This document shows positions 23,598-31,971 of a stretch of DNA of 37,061 nt, piece after piece. Each line of letters begins with the position of its first letter. Positions within the stretch are counted from its first letter, which is position 1. Source of the stretch: a candidate division WWE3 bacterium RIFCSPLOWO2_01_FULL_39_13 (lineage in GTDB: Bacteria; Patescibacteriota; WWE3; 2-01-FULL-39-13). The DNA lies in assembly GCA_001772665.1 (NCBI GenBank), contig MEVH01000015.1:13223-50283 (forward strand), written 5' to 3'. Both the position numbers and the translations under genes were made by a program. The notes beneath the pieces are model-generated. The model searched no databases. It was not told the DNA's origin and worked only from the letters and a program-made list of their open reading frames with translations.

Positions 23598-24065
23598 TTA
23601 TTCCTTTGCACCCAGAGATATAATAATCTTCCGGTTAAGCCCCTCCCCTTCGGAATGGGATGAAACCCCTTCAATCTTTGAAATCTTTTCGTGGACAATT
23701 CTTCTCTCAAAACTGTTCATCGGATAAAGTGCGATCTGTTTGCCTATTTCTTTGGCCTTGCTCGCAGCACTTTCTGCCAGATCAGCAAGCTTTTGGTTGC
23801 GCTGTCCGCGGTAATCGGCAATATCAACCATAACTCTCGCTTCGTCTTTGAATTGCTTGTAAACGGCAACATTTATAAAGTGCTGAAGCGCACTAAGATT
23901 TTCTCCTCGGTAGCCTATAAGAAGATTTGCGCTGCCGGTTTCAATATCAGCCTTTAAAACCGACTCGTCTGAGTCATCAAAACTGACCTTAAACTCCATC
24001 TCAAGAAAACTGCCCAAGCTTTCTAAAAGAGAACCAATCATAGACTTAACCCTATCTTTGTCCAT
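23598..24065 (-). CDS. jag: RNA-binding protein Jag/KhpB (KH and R3H domains)
   Basis: 155 residues. A KH domain contains LIGYRGENLSALQHFIN (about residues 49-65); an R3H domain at the C-terminus contains MNSFERRIVHEKI. The extra N-terminal Jag domain of many homologues is absent or reduced. KhpB binds many RNAs in Gram-positive bacteria and affects cell division and envelope synthesis. Position next to yidC is conserved widely. It is 5 bases from yidC. Confidence 0.9.
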   Translation of the reverse strand: MDKDRVKSMIGSLLESLGSFLEMEFKVSFDDSDESVLKADIETGSANLLIGYRGENLSALQHFINVAVYKQFKDEARVMVDIADYRGQRNQKLADLAESAASKAKEIGKQIALYPMNSFERRIVHEKISKIEGVSSHSEGEGLNRKIIISLGAKE

Positions 24066-24070
24066 ATTTA

Positions 24071-24838
24071 TCAGCTTTGGCCGGCAGGTTTCTTTTTGGC
24101 TAAAGCGTACTGTAAAACTATAAGAAACGTTGACACAAACCAGTATAAAACAAGACCCGACGGAAGCCTAATACCGATAACAAGAGTCATTATCGGCATT
24201 AAATAAGTCATCTGCTGCTGCATATTATACATAACATCGTCTTTTTTGTCAGTGGTATCCTTAACAGGTTTCTCCATTTTTCCTGCAGTTGCCATGGTAT
24301 ATTTTGACATTAGAAACTGAGCCCCAGCCGCAAGAACAGGAAGGACATATACCGGGTCAGGTTTAGCCAGGTTAAGATACAAGAAGGTCGTATTCAGCCG
24401 GGCTCCTTCAGCAAATTTAAGAAAATCCCAGTTGTAAAGAAGTGCATTTATTTCTGCGACGGCAACCCCATTTGCAGCCAGCAGGTTCGTAAAAACCTTA
24501 TACAAAGCCAAAACCACGATAAGCTGTACAATTTGCGGAAGGCATCCAGCAGCAGGATTTATCCCGTGCTCGCGGTAAAGCTCCATTTGCTTTTTGGCAA
24601 AAACCTGTTTGTTTTTATATTTCTTTTTGAGCTTCTCTATTTCGGGCTGAAGAGCCTTCTGTTTCTGCGCCAGTTCTAAAGCAGGCTTTGACAAAGGATA
24701 AGTAACAACGCGGATAACCAGCGTAATAGCAATTATAGCCAAACCGAAATTGCTGAAGAAAAGATGATAGAAAAGAACCAGAATATTAAGTATGGGGATA
24801 TATAAAAGCGTATTCCAGATTTCAGAAAATATATTCAT
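24071..24838 (-). CDS. yidC: Membrane protein insertase YidC/OxaI
   Basis: 255 residues with about five membrane helices and no large N-terminal periplasmic domain, as in monoderm bacteria. Conserved elements include YPLSKPALELAQKQKALQPEIEKLKKKYK (the cytoplasmic loop), HGINPAAGCLPQIVQL and a final hydrophobic PSGLVLYWFVST. No lipobox Cys is present. It inserts proteins into the membrane alone or with SecYEG. Its ATG overlaps the yidD stop (TAATG). Confidence 0.93.
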   Translation of the reverse strand: MNIFSEIWNTLLYIPILNILVLFYHLFFSNFGLAIIAITLVIRVVTYPLSKPALELAQKQKALQPEIEKLKKKYKNKQVFAKKQMELYREHGINPAAGCLPQIVQLIVVLALYKVFTNLLAANGVAVAEINALLYNWDFLKFAEGARLNTTFLYLNLAKPDPVYVLPVLAAGAQFLMSKYTMATAGKMEKPVKDTTDKKDDVMYNMQQQMTYLMPIMTLVIGIRLPSGLVLYWFVSTFLIVLQYALAKKKPAGQS

Positions 24839-25095
24839 TATTTAACCGGGTCACATCCTCCCTTAGAAAACGGGTTGCAGCGGATGATCCTCCATATAGA
24901 CATGAATCCTCCCTTTACGATCCCGTATTTTTCCAAAGACTGATATGCATACTCAGAACAACTCGGCTCAAACCGGCAGACTTTTACTCCTAATCCTTTT
25001 AAAACACCGCGATCAAGAGAAATCCACCTCTGATAAAAACGTATCAATTTCTGTATCAATACTTTTGGCGTCAACGGCAATTTTACCATTTTCAT
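24838..25095 (-). CDS. yidD: Membrane protein insertion efficiency factor YidD
   Basis: 85 residues. It carries the family core LIRFYQRWIS, CRFEPSCSEYAYQSLEKYG, GGFMSIWRIIRCNPFSKGGCDPV with its conserved cysteines. It assists YidC-dependent insertion at the membrane. It overlaps the 3' end of rnpA by 83 bases in another frame, a known but striking arrangement; ATG at 25095 or two codons later. Confidence 0.93.
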   Translation of the reverse strand: MKMVKLPLTPKVLIQKLIRFYQRWISLDRGVLKGLGVKVCRFEPSCSEYAYQSLEKYGIVKGGFMSIWRIIRCNPFSKGGCDPVK

Positions 25096-25387
25096 TAATC
25101 AGAGTTTTTTTAGGAATAAACACATAATAATAATATTTTGCAAATTTATCGATTTTTTTTCTGACGCTGTCCAGAACCATCCTTCTTATTTTATTCTGCG
25201 TTACAGCTTTTTTGCAAAACCGGTTTGAAGCTATTACAGCAAACTTTTTATCTGCTTGACCCTCGAAGGCTTTTTCGTCTTTGCGAAGATACTTCACAAT
25301 CAGGTGAGAAGCGTGAAAGGTATCTCCACCGTTTAAAACAGCCCTGAAATTATATCTTGTTTTTAAACTGTATTTTCGGTTAAGCAA
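25013..25387 (-). CDS. rnpA: Ribonuclease P protein component
   Basis: 124 residues. The signature NRFCKKAVTQNKIRR is the RNA-binding basic helix of RnpA. It joins the catalytic RNA to process tRNA 5' ends, which here would include the tightly packed tRNA cluster. It starts 14 bases after rpmH and overlaps yidD. Confidence 0.93.
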   Translation of the reverse strand: MLNRKYSLKTRYNFRAVLNGGDTFHASHLIVKYLRKDEKAFEGQADKKFAVIASNRFCKKAVTQNKIRRMVLDSVRKKIDKFAKYYYYVFIPKKTLINENGKIAVDAKSIDTEIDTFLSEVDFS

Positions 25388-25401
25388 TGGGAATTGTTAA
25401 C

Positions 25402-25557
25402 TCAAGACTTTTCGCCCCGGTTTATTGCGAGACGAACTCTTCCCCTAGCCCTTCTTCTGCTAAGAACGTTTCGGCCGTTTTTGGTAGACATCCTTTTTAG
25501 GAATCCGTGTTTTCTGTTTCCTTTTTTAACTTTTGGCTGCCAGGTTTTTTTCGGCAT
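25402..25557 (-). CDS. rpmH: Ribosomal protein bL34
   Basis: 51 residues, very basic, starting MPKKTWQPKVKKGNRKHG and ending with RRRAKGRVRLAINRGEKS. bL34 is normally 44-46 residues starting MKRTYQP; this one keeps the P(K)V..RKHGF.KRM core and is slightly longer. It heads the leftward operon, 14 bases before rnpA, as in most bacteria. Confidence 0.95.
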   Translation of the reverse strand: MPKKTWQPKVKKGNRKHGFLKRMSTKNGRNVLSRRRARGRVRLAINRGEKS

Positions 25558-25562
25558 ATTAA

Positions 25563-25591
25563 GATATAAGAAAACACTGCCGAAAACTCAA
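25563..25591 (-). promoter_or_regulatory. Promoter of the rpmH-rnpA-yidD-yidC-jag-dnaN operon
   Basis: Minus strand TTGAGT (25586-25591), 17-base spacer, TATATC (25563-25568), 5 bases to the rpmH ATG. The palindromic element copy 2 begins only 26 bases upstream. Confidence 0.6.
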
Positions 25592-25617
25592 ACTTATCCT
25601 CAGCAGTAGGAAATTAT

Positions 25618-25764
25618 CAACTACCGCGAGCTTACGCACGCGGTATGCTGTAGCGTCACTTCGTTCCTTGCATTCCCACCTTCGGTGGAAAAGTAATGCT
25701 CGCTTTGCGAGTTTTATGGCTCAAATCCCTCGACCTTACGGTCGGGGTATTTCGCTCGCATTAT
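25618..25764. mobile_element. 147-bp hairpin-rich palindromic element, copy 2
   Basis: Matches 1408-1554 at 146 of 147 positions and in the same orientation. It is flanked by TTAT at 25614-25617 and 25761-25764, followed by AAA, so the empty site would read AAATTATAAAACT. It sits in the divergent rpmH-dnaA spacer, between the two promoters, and pushes the dnaA control region away from rpmH. Confidence 0.75.
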
Positions 25765-25826
25765 AAAACTACTAACTGGTGGGATTTTAGCACATCCAAT
25801 GGATTATTGGAAAGCGCAGATATCCG

Positions 25827-25856
25827 TGTGGACAAATACTTATTGACTGTGGATAA
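25827..25856 (-). promoter_or_regulatory. Two DnaA boxes upstream of dnaA
   Basis: TGTGGACAA (25827-25835, one mismatch to consensus) and TGTGGATAA (25848-25856, perfect TTATCCACA on the minus strand), starts 21 bases apart, i.e. two helical turns. The second covers the end of the -35 box, so DnaA should repress its own gene. Confidence 0.75.
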
Positions 25857-25871
25857 GTCTGGGAATAAAAT
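25843..25871 (+). promoter_or_regulatory. dnaA promoter
   Basis: TTGACT (25843-25848), spacer 17 bases, TAAAAT (25866-25871), then 9 bases to the dnaA ATG; leaderless or nearly so. Confidence 0.7.
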
Positions 25872-25880
25872 GAACCAGCA

Positions 25881-27290
25881 ATGGAATCCCCAAACTATGC
25901 TGACCTTTGGAATACAGTAAAAGGAGAACTTGAAATTGTATGCAACCCGATGCACTTTAAAACGTATATACCTGGAGTATATATCAAAAATATCGATACA
26001 AACGACAAAATTATTGAAATAACGGCATTAAGCGATCTTCAAAGAAATTTTCTGGAAGACCGGATGTATGGATACCTGAAAAGGATTATTGCCAAAACAA
26101 TCGGTTCAGAATACAGCCTAATATTCAGCATCACCAAGAAGGAGGCCTCAAAGATAGCACTTGATGATCTTGGCCCGCTTTTTAGACAAGATGTTTCGTC
26201 TTTAACAACCGGGCAAATGGTTCAAAACCGTACCGATCTTTCAGAAACCGGACTAAACAGCCAGTATACGTTTGATAGGTTTATTGTCGGCAACAGCAAC
26301 CGGCTGGCATACGCCGTTTCTACAGCAATAGCAGATTCTCCGGGAAAAGTTTACAATCCATTCTTTTTGTATTCCGGCGTCGGAATGGGAAAGACACACC
26401 TGGTACAGGCGATTGGGCATGAGATTCTTAAAAAGCACCCTAATATGACTGTCCTTTATAAAACCGGTGAGCAGTTTTTAAACGAAGTAGTCGAGGCTCT
26501 GCGAAAAGGCAGAGGAGGAAGTGATACGAAAAGGAGCGAATTGAAATCCCGCTACCGCAATACAGATGTATTAATAGTAGACGATATCCACTCAATTGCG
26601 GGAAAAGATACAACCCAAGAAGAATTCTTTCACACGTTTAATGCCCTGCATATGGGGCAGAAGCAGATAATACTAACGTCAGACAGAGCCCCGCATGAAA
26701 TCAGAACGCTTGAAGAAAGGCTTTCGTCAAGATTTGCAAGTGGCATGATTGCCGACATCCAGCCACCTGATGTCGAAACTAGGCTTGCTATTCTTCGCGA
26801 CCGGAATGAAGAAATGAAGCTTCAAGCTTCGGATGAGGTACTCGAATTTATCGCCGGGGTATCTTCTGCCAATATAAGGGAACTCGAAGCAAAGCTTCTT
26901 CAGACAGTCACAACGGCTAAAAGCACTGGACGAGATCTGAACCGCGACACTGCAATATCAATTCTAGGAGAGATCGATAAGAACAAACCAGTTCATATAA
27001 CTCCGAATGTAATAATGAGAGAGGTCGCTAAATATTACGGAGTAACATTAAAAGAACTTAAGGGGCAAAGACGAGTAAAAACTCTTGTTTATCCAAGACA
27101 GATGTGTATGTATATTTTAAAGCACACAGGGAAAATTAATCTTCAGGCTATTGGAGACCTGCTTGGTAATAGAGATCATTCAACAGTCATACACGGAATA
27201 GGGAAAGTTGAAAAGCTTTCAAACAACAATGTATCTATTACCAAAGAGCTTGATCAAATTAAATACGCCATTATTAATGCGAATGAATAA
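25881..27290 (+). CDS. dnaA: Chromosomal replication initiator DnaA
   Basis: 469 residues. An N-terminal domain (about 1-90) is followed by a linker and an AAA+ domain with Walker A GVGMGKTH at 166-173, Walker B LIVDD at 231-235 and an arginine-finger segment LSSRFASGM. A C-terminal helix-turn-helix ends in NRDHSTVIHGIGKVE, the box-reading signature. It opens oriC and loads the helicase. The start follows a well-spaced promoter overlapped by a DnaA box. Spacer to rpmH carries the palindromic element; the gene behind is not dnaN. Confidence 0.98.
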   Translation: MESPNYADLWNTVKGELEIVCNPMHFKTYIPGVYIKNIDTNDKIIEITALSDLQRNFLEDRMYGYLKRIIAKTIGSEYSLIFSITKKEASKIALDDLGPLFRQDVSSLTTGQMVQNRTDLSETGLNSQYTFDRFIVGNSNRLAYAVSTAIADSPGKVYNPFFLYSGVGMGKTHLVQAIGHEILKKHPNMTVLYKTGEQFLNEVVEALRKGRGGSDTKRSELKSRYRNTDVLIVDDIHSIAGKDTTQEEFFHTFNALHMGQKQIILTSDRAPHEIRTLEERLSSRFASGMIADIQPPDVETRLAILRDRNEEMKLQASDEVLEFIAGVSSANIRELEAKLLQTVTTAKSTGRDLNRDTAISILGEIDKNKPVHITPNVIMREVAKYYGVTLKELKGQRRVKTLVYPRQMCMYILKHTGKINLQAIGDLLGNRDHSTVIHGIGKVEKLSNNNVSITKELDQIKYAIINANE

Positions 27291-27640
27291 CCCCTTACTA
27301 TGCCTTGTTGTCCAAATTAATAACAAATTATCCACGGTTCCCTAGATACTTGTTATATATATAAATACAGTAGAAGTATAAGCAGGGAACGTGGGTATGT
27401 TAATAAGTTTAAAATTTATTAATCTTGCAGAAAATTTTCTGTTACCCTCTGTTGATAAATCTGTTTTTCTTTTGAAACATTATCGTCAGACATTTGTCAT
27501 AAGATTTTAACGTAAATATCACCATAGGTGAAAGTTGATAAAGTATACTTATTCGGGTGTTATTTTGTTTATTAATCACATACATATACACAAACGCCTG
27601 TAATAAAATACTAAGTATTCCACGTTAACTTGATATAGGA
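27291..27640. other. Probable replication origin (oriC)
   Basis: An AT-rich non-coding stretch right behind dnaA. DnaA-box-like sites: TTATCCACG (27328-27336, one mismatch), TGTTGATAA (27450-27458, one mismatch on the reverse strand) and AGTTGATAA (27533-27541, two mismatches). AT-only or nearly AT-only tracts (TTATATATATAAATA near 27352-27366; TTAATAAGTTTAAAATTTATTAAT near 27400-27423) could be the unwinding element. An imperfect inverted repeat, CCACGGTTCCCT with AGGGAACGTGG (27332-27343, 27384-27394), brackets the first AT tract. Confidence 0.65.
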
Positions 27641-27642
27641 CA

Positions 27643-27732
27643 CCGCTCTGCGACCGAGTGTTTGTCCCGATGAAACTGTTGTCTTAGCAGCACTTTTAGA
27701 GCGGTTTACGTTCGCAGCAGGTAAAATACCGC
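27643..27732 (+). ncRNA. Candidate structured RNA beside oriC
   Basis: A GC-richer island in AT-rich DNA. CCGCTCT (27643-27649) pairs with AGAGCGG (27698-27704), enclosing AGTG/CACT (27657-27660, 27691-27694). A second stem, GCGGTTTAC (27701-27709) with GTAAA-ATA-CCGC (27721-27732), uses the same GCGG, so the two stems exclude each other. Strand and function unknown; I recognise no RNA family. Confidence 0.3.
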
Positions 27733-27758
27733 GGCCTTCTTTCTTATCTATTTGATAA

Positions 27759-27767
27759 TGGTAAAAT
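27759..27767 (+). promoter_or_regulatory. Extended -10 promoter of the solute-binding protein gene
   Basis: TGG-TAAAAT (box 27762-27767), 8 bases before the ATG at 27776. Confidence 0.55.
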
Positions 27768-27775
27768 CTATTTGA

Positions 27776-29080
27776 ATGACCAAGATAAAAAAGATTCTTT
27801 TAATCCTTTTAGCATTTGTCCTTTCGCTTGGACTTGTTTTGTCGGGAATATTTTTAATCCGCAAGTATTTATTGCCTCCCTCCGTGCCTCCTGCCGATAT
27901 GAATGTTACGCTTGAATACTGGGGTGTTTTTGAGCCACCGCAGGTTATGTATCCTCTTATTAAGAAATATCAAAAGACCCATCCAAAGGTGACAATCAAT
28001 TACACGCAGAGAACTTTTGAAAATGATTTCTCACGATATAGAGGGACTTTGCTTACCAGGCTGAAGGAAGGTTCCGGGCCAGATATTATGCGTGTCCATT
28101 CGACCTGGATTCCTGCGTTTTACAATGAGCTTAGCCCCGTTGATTCTTCTATATCTTTAGAGGATTTTACTAAAAGGTTTTATCCTGTTGCAAAAGATCA
28201 ATGCGTCACAACAAGCGGACAGATCTTGTGCATTCCTTTGATGTATGACGGCCTGGTTCTTCTTTACAATAGGGATATGTTTAATGCTGAAGGCTTGACT
28301 GTACCGGAATCTTGGGATGAGCTTAGAGAAGATGCGATAAAACTGACCAAGCGTACAAGAGAGCAAGTCACGCGAGGAGGTGCTGCACTTGGGACTGCAT
28401 CCAATGTCTCTAATTCATCAGATATCTTAGGATTAATGCTTTTACAAAGTGGCGTAAAAATCCCAGATGCATTCGACTCGGCTGCTGCAGTTTCGGCTGT
28501 GACCTTCTATACAAATTTTTTCAAGGCTGATAAGGTCTGGGATGATGCTATGCCGGATTCGATTGTTGCTTTCGCAGCCCAAAAGACTGCTATGGCGTTT
28601 GGGAACAGCTGGCAGATCTTGGAAGTTTTATCTCTTAATCCGACTTTGAATTTTGCAGCTGCTCCTGTGCCTCAGCTTCCGAATGCCGATGGGACATTGA
28701 CTAAAGAAACATTGGCATCGTTTTGGGTAGAAACTGTTTCTGCCGATTCTGATCCTGCAAAGAAGAAAGCTGCATGGGATTTTTTGAACTGGCTGAGTCA
28801 GCCCGAACAGCAGGTTATGCTTTATAGCGAGGAATCGAAATACCGGCGTTTCGGCGAAATTTACAGTGATGTTTCTCTAATGGATAATATTAAGACCACC
28901 CCTTATATCGGTGCAATTGTCCAGCAGGCTCCTTGGGCTGTTGCTTTGCAGATCGCTGATCAGTCGGGGAATGATAAATATGTAGATGTAATGAACTGGA
29001 TCATAGATCAGATTCTGGCCGGAAAGGAGCCATTGAAAACCTTGCAGACAGCAAAGCAGAACTATGTGAAGCTCAAATAA
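27776..29080 (+). CDS. Extracellular solute-binding protein family 1, membrane-anchored
   Basis: 434 residues. An N-terminal hydrophobic segment (about 6-29) with no lipobox Cys suggests an uncleaved anchor. The rest is a type-II periplasmic-binding-protein fold of the sugar-binding kind: VTLEYWGVFEP, GPDIMRVHSTW, PESWDELREDA, and the late KKKAAWDFLNWLSQPEQQ. It should capture a sugar or other small solute for an ABC transporter. No permease or ATPase gene is beside it, so it is an orphan here. Confidence 0.85.
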   Translation: MTKIKKILLILLAFVLSLGLVLSGIFLIRKYLLPPSVPPADMNVTLEYWGVFEPPQVMYPLIKKYQKTHPKVTINYTQRTFENDFSRYRGTLLTRLKEGSGPDIMRVHSTWIPAFYNELSPVDSSISLEDFTKRFYPVAKDQCVTTSGQILCIPLMYDGLVLLYNRDMFNAEGLTVPESWDELREDAIKLTKRTREQVTRGGAALGTASNVSNSSDILGLMLLQSGVKIPDAFDSAAAVSAVTFYTNFFKADKVWDDAMPDSIVAFAAQKTAMAFGNSWQILEVLSLNPTLNFAAAPVPQLPNADGTLTKETLASFWVETVSADSDPAKKKAAWDFLNWLSQPEQQVMLYSEESKYRRFGEIYSDVSLMDNIKTTPYIGAIVQQAPWAVALQIADQSGNDKYVDVMNWIIDQILAGKEPLKTLQTAKQNYVKLK

Positions 29081-29095
29081 GGATCATCCCGTAAC

Positions 29096-29124
29096 CAGGG
29101 TTACCCCGTTTACCCTCGTCCCTC
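29096..29124. repeat. 29-base intergenic repeat, copy 2
   Basis: 24 of 29 bases match 20986-21014. Here the repeat overlaps the hairpin GTAACC-AG-GGTTAC (29091-29104), which suggests a 3'-end RNA structure. Confidence 0.5.
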
Positions 29125-29186
29125 AAAAATGCTTTCATTCCTATCCGTTTTCATTTGTTTAGAAAAAGTTTAGCTTTGTGTTATTT

Positions 29187-29621
29187 TTATCTGAATAAGG
29201 AGAATTTCTTAGTTATCTCTTTAATCTCATCGGTGCGTCCAAACATGCATATTCCGTAGTACTCCAGGTCGGTTTCATACGTGGAGTTGGTTGTATCCAT
29301 CTGTTCCTGCGATGTCCCAACTGTCATGGTGCTTGTGAAATCAGTAAATTTTATTCCAGAATTTAACGTGGCAATTCTTATATTTCTGATCTGATTTGAG
29401 TTGTTAGCAGAAAGAACGATAAATGGAAAGTGAGATATATTTGGATGGATACCGGAGTCTTTGTCTTTGTACTGCAGAAAGCACATTTTTTCTGGGTTTT
29501 CATATCCTCCCGCCAGCCCTACTGTCATGTGTCCTAACGCATTCATGAGCTTACCCGTTTCTATCTTGCGATTTAACACAGCAGTAAATCTCCATGTGTT
29601 CTCGTCAGGAAGTGATCCCAT
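29187..29621 (-). CDS. DUF2000 family protein
   Basis: 144 residues. Family features: FTAVLNRKIETGKLMNALGHMTVGLAGG at the N-terminus, FPFIVLSANNSNQIRNIRIATLNSG in the middle, and a late LEYYGICMFGRTDEIKEITKKFSLF. DUF2000 proteins share a fold with peptidyl-tRNA hydrolase 2, but their reaction is unknown. The ATG follows a TATAAT box by 6 bases; it is divergent from valS. Confidence 0.75.
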   Translation of the reverse strand: MGSLPDENTWRFTAVLNRKIETGKLMNALGHMTVGLAGGYENPEKMCFLQYKDKDSGIHPNISHFPFIVLSANNSNQIRNIRIATLNSGIKFTDFTSTMTVGTSQEQMDTTNSTYETDLEYYGICMFGRTDEIKEITKKFSLFR

Positions 29622-29627
29622 TTTAAT

Positions 29628-29633
29628 ATTATA
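29628..29633 (-). promoter_or_regulatory. -10 box of the DUF2000 gene
   Basis: TATAAT on the minus strand, 6 bases from the ATG; another leaderless start. A separate TATAAT at 29658-29663 on the plus strand probably serves valS. Confidence 0.55.
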
Positions 29634-29697
29634 TTACACATTGCAAAGACAATCATTTATAATACCTGCATAAGTATTTGAATTTCCCGCCCTTTGT

Positions 29698-31971
29698 ATG
29701 GACAAAGTCTACAACCACAAAAAATCAGAACGCAGAATTTACGAGATGTGGGAGAAATCCGGTTATTTTACCCCAAAAATCGATAAATCAAAAAAGCCGT
29801 TTACAATCCTCCTGCCTCTTCCTAATGCAAGCGATCCTATGCATATGGGGCATGCTCTTTTTACCATAGAGGATATACTCGTCAGATGGCACAGAATGAT
29901 GGGTGATCCAACGCTTTGGCTTCCAGGAGGCGACCACGCAGGGATCGAAACCCAGTATGTTTTCGAGAAACACCTGGCAAAAGAAGACCAGAGCCGTTTT
30001 GATTTTGACCGAAACACTTTATACAAGATGATTTCGGAATTTGTAGAAAAAAATAAGGATATTAACCGGGATCAAATGAAACATCTTGGGTTTTCTCTCG
30101 ACTGGACCCGCTACCACTACAGCCTTGAGCCCGAAATTGTTGAGAAGGTTTTAGAGACTTTTCGAAAGCTCCATTCAGACGGTCTGATTTACCGAGGAGA
30201 GCGTCTTGTTAATTACTGCACTAAATGCGGGACTGCATTTTCTGATCTTGAAATTGACCATGTTGAAGAAACTGGTTCCCTTTATTATCTTAATTACGGT
30301 TCTATTCAAATTGCAACTGCGCGTCCTGAAACAATTTTTGCAGATGTGGCAGTAGGAGTTAATCCAACCGACAAGCGCTACAAAAATATTGTCGGCAAAG
30401 AAGCGGTAATTCCTCTTATCAATCGCAAGATACCAATAATTTCCGATGACCTGGTTAAAAAAGATTTTGGAACAGGAGCCCTTAAAATTACTCCAGCTCA
30501 TGATCCAGCGGATTATGAAATCGGGCAGAAGCATAAGCTCCCTATTATTAGATCAATAGATCTAAGCGGAAGGATGATTAATGTCCAAGAAAAATATGCA
30601 GGGATGAAAATTCTCAAAGCACGCGAGGCGGTGCTTGACGATCTTAAAATCGCAGGAAGTCTGGTAAAAATTGAACCGCTTGTTCACACTATCAGCTCCT
30701 GCTATAGGTGCAAAACGACAATAGAGCCAATGCTTATGCCACAGTGGTATGTGAAAACCAAGCCTTTGGCAGAGCCCGCAATCAGGGCCGTTAAAGAGGG
30801 CAAGACAAAAATTGTTCCAAAAAAGCGCTTTGAGAAAATGTATTTCAGATGGATGGAAAATATCACCGACTGGAATATTTCGCGCCAAATCGTATGGGGA
30901 CCGCGGATTCCTGCATGGTACTGCCTGGATTGTAATCCTAATATAGAGATCACTTTTCTGGATAAAAATGGAGGAAAGATCTCCAGAAAATACACAGAAT
31001 TAAAAGGGAGATACACGTTTGCCGAAATAAAAGGAGGACTTCAGTCGCTTACTGCTCCGGTTGAGTCGGAATATTCGTTAAACGATAAAGCTGGCCAAAA
31101 GAGACCGGATGCATGCATACAGTGTGAGAAATGTGGCGGTAAAAACATCCTGCAGGAAACTGATACTTTTGACACATGGTTTTTATCCGGCCAGTGGCCG
31201 GTCACAACTCTCGGATATCCTGATTCAGAGGATTTTAAATATTTCTATCCAACATCAGTTTTAGATACTTTATGGGATATTCTCTTTTTCTGGGTTGCAA
31301 GAATGATAATGTTTGGACTTTATTTAACAGGGAATGTTCCTTTTAAAGTCACCCATATGCATGCCAGGGTTGTTGATGAGAAAGGACAGAAAATGAGTAA
31401 AAGCAAGGGAAATGTGATAAATCCAATTGAGATGGCAGACAAATACGGGGTCGATGCAGTTAGAATGACGCTCATTTACGGAGTTTCTCAGGGCAGCGAC
31501 GTTTCAGTAAGTGACGACAAAATCCGCGCAATGCGAAACTTCGCTAACAAAATCTGGAATATAGGCCGGTATATACTGGGGTCTTTTGACAGAGCTGGGT
31601 ATAAAAGTTATGAGGATGTTCCCTTGTATTCTCCAGACATGGAAGGATTGACAAAAGAGGATAAAGCAATCGTTAAGGATCTTAAAAAACTGATTAAATC
31701 AGTGACAGAGAATCTTAAAAAATTTAGGTTTGATTTTGCTTCAGAAGAAATCTACCAGTTCATCTGGCACAGATTTGCAGATGAGTATCTGGAGTATTCA
31801 AAGGAAAGAGCAGGAAATGGAGATAAAGCCTGCTTGTCAATTCTTTTTCATGTCTACAAAAACTGCCTTAAACTTCTTCATCCTTTTATGCCTTTTGTTA
31901 CCGAAGAAATCTGGGGACAAATTCCGAAAGCAGAAAAGGATCCTCTTATAATTTCGAAATGGCCGAAGTAA
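29698..31971 (+). CDS. valS: Valyl-tRNA synthetase
   Basis: 757 residues. HIGH appears as H49-M-G-H52, KMSKS at 565-569; the CP1 editing domain (about 180-330) contains IATARPETIFADVAV and the hydrolytic-site segment KITPAHDPADYEIG. The ISRQIVWGPRIPAWYC block follows, with zinc-binding Cys pairs (YCTKCG, SCYRCK, YCLDC, CIQCEKCGG). It attaches Val to tRNA-Val and edits Thr. It ends directly after the anticodon-binding domain, so the C-terminal coiled-coil arm of typical ValRS (about 880-950 residues) is missing. Confidence 0.93.
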   Translation: MDKVYNHKKSERRIYEMWEKSGYFTPKIDKSKKPFTILLPLPNASDPMHMGHALFTIEDILVRWHRMMGDPTLWLPGGDHAGIETQYVFEKHLAKEDQSRFDFDRNTLYKMISEFVEKNKDINRDQMKHLGFSLDWTRYHYSLEPEIVEKVLETFRKLHSDGLIYRGERLVNYCTKCGTAFSDLEIDHVEETGSLYYLNYGSIQIATARPETIFADVAVGVNPTDKRYKNIVGKEAVIPLINRKIPIISDDLVKKDFGTGALKITPAHDPADYEIGQKHKLPIIRSIDLSGRMINVQEKYAGMKILKAREAVLDDLKIAGSLVKIEPLVHTISSCYRCKTTIEPMLMPQWYVKTKPLAEPAIRAVKEGKTKIVPKKRFEKMYFRWMENITDWNISRQIVWGPRIPAWYCLDCNPNIEITFLDKNGGKISRKYTELKGRYTFAEIKGGLQSLTAPVESEYSLNDKAGQKRPDACIQCEKCGGKNILQETDTFDTWFLSGQWPVTTLGYPDSEDFKYFYPTSVLDTLWDILFFWVARMIMFGLYLTGNVPFKVTHMHARVVDEKGQKMSKSKGNVINPIEMADKYGVDAVRMTLIYGVSQGSDVSVSDDKIRAMRNFANKIWNIGRYILGSFDRAGYKSYEDVPLYSPDMEGLTKEDKAIVKDLKKLIKSVTENLKKFRFDFASEEIYQFIWHRFADEYLEYSKERAGNGDKACLSILFHVYKNCLKLLHPFMPFVTEEIWGQIPKAEKDPLIISKWPK

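Noticed and set aside
25394..25609. 71-codon rightward frame
   Set aside because: Antisense to rpmH, whose 51-residue product on the minus strand is unmistakable.
27643..27732. 4.5S SRP RNA, RNase P RNA or tmRNA
   Set aside because: None of their conserved core sequences is found on either strand.
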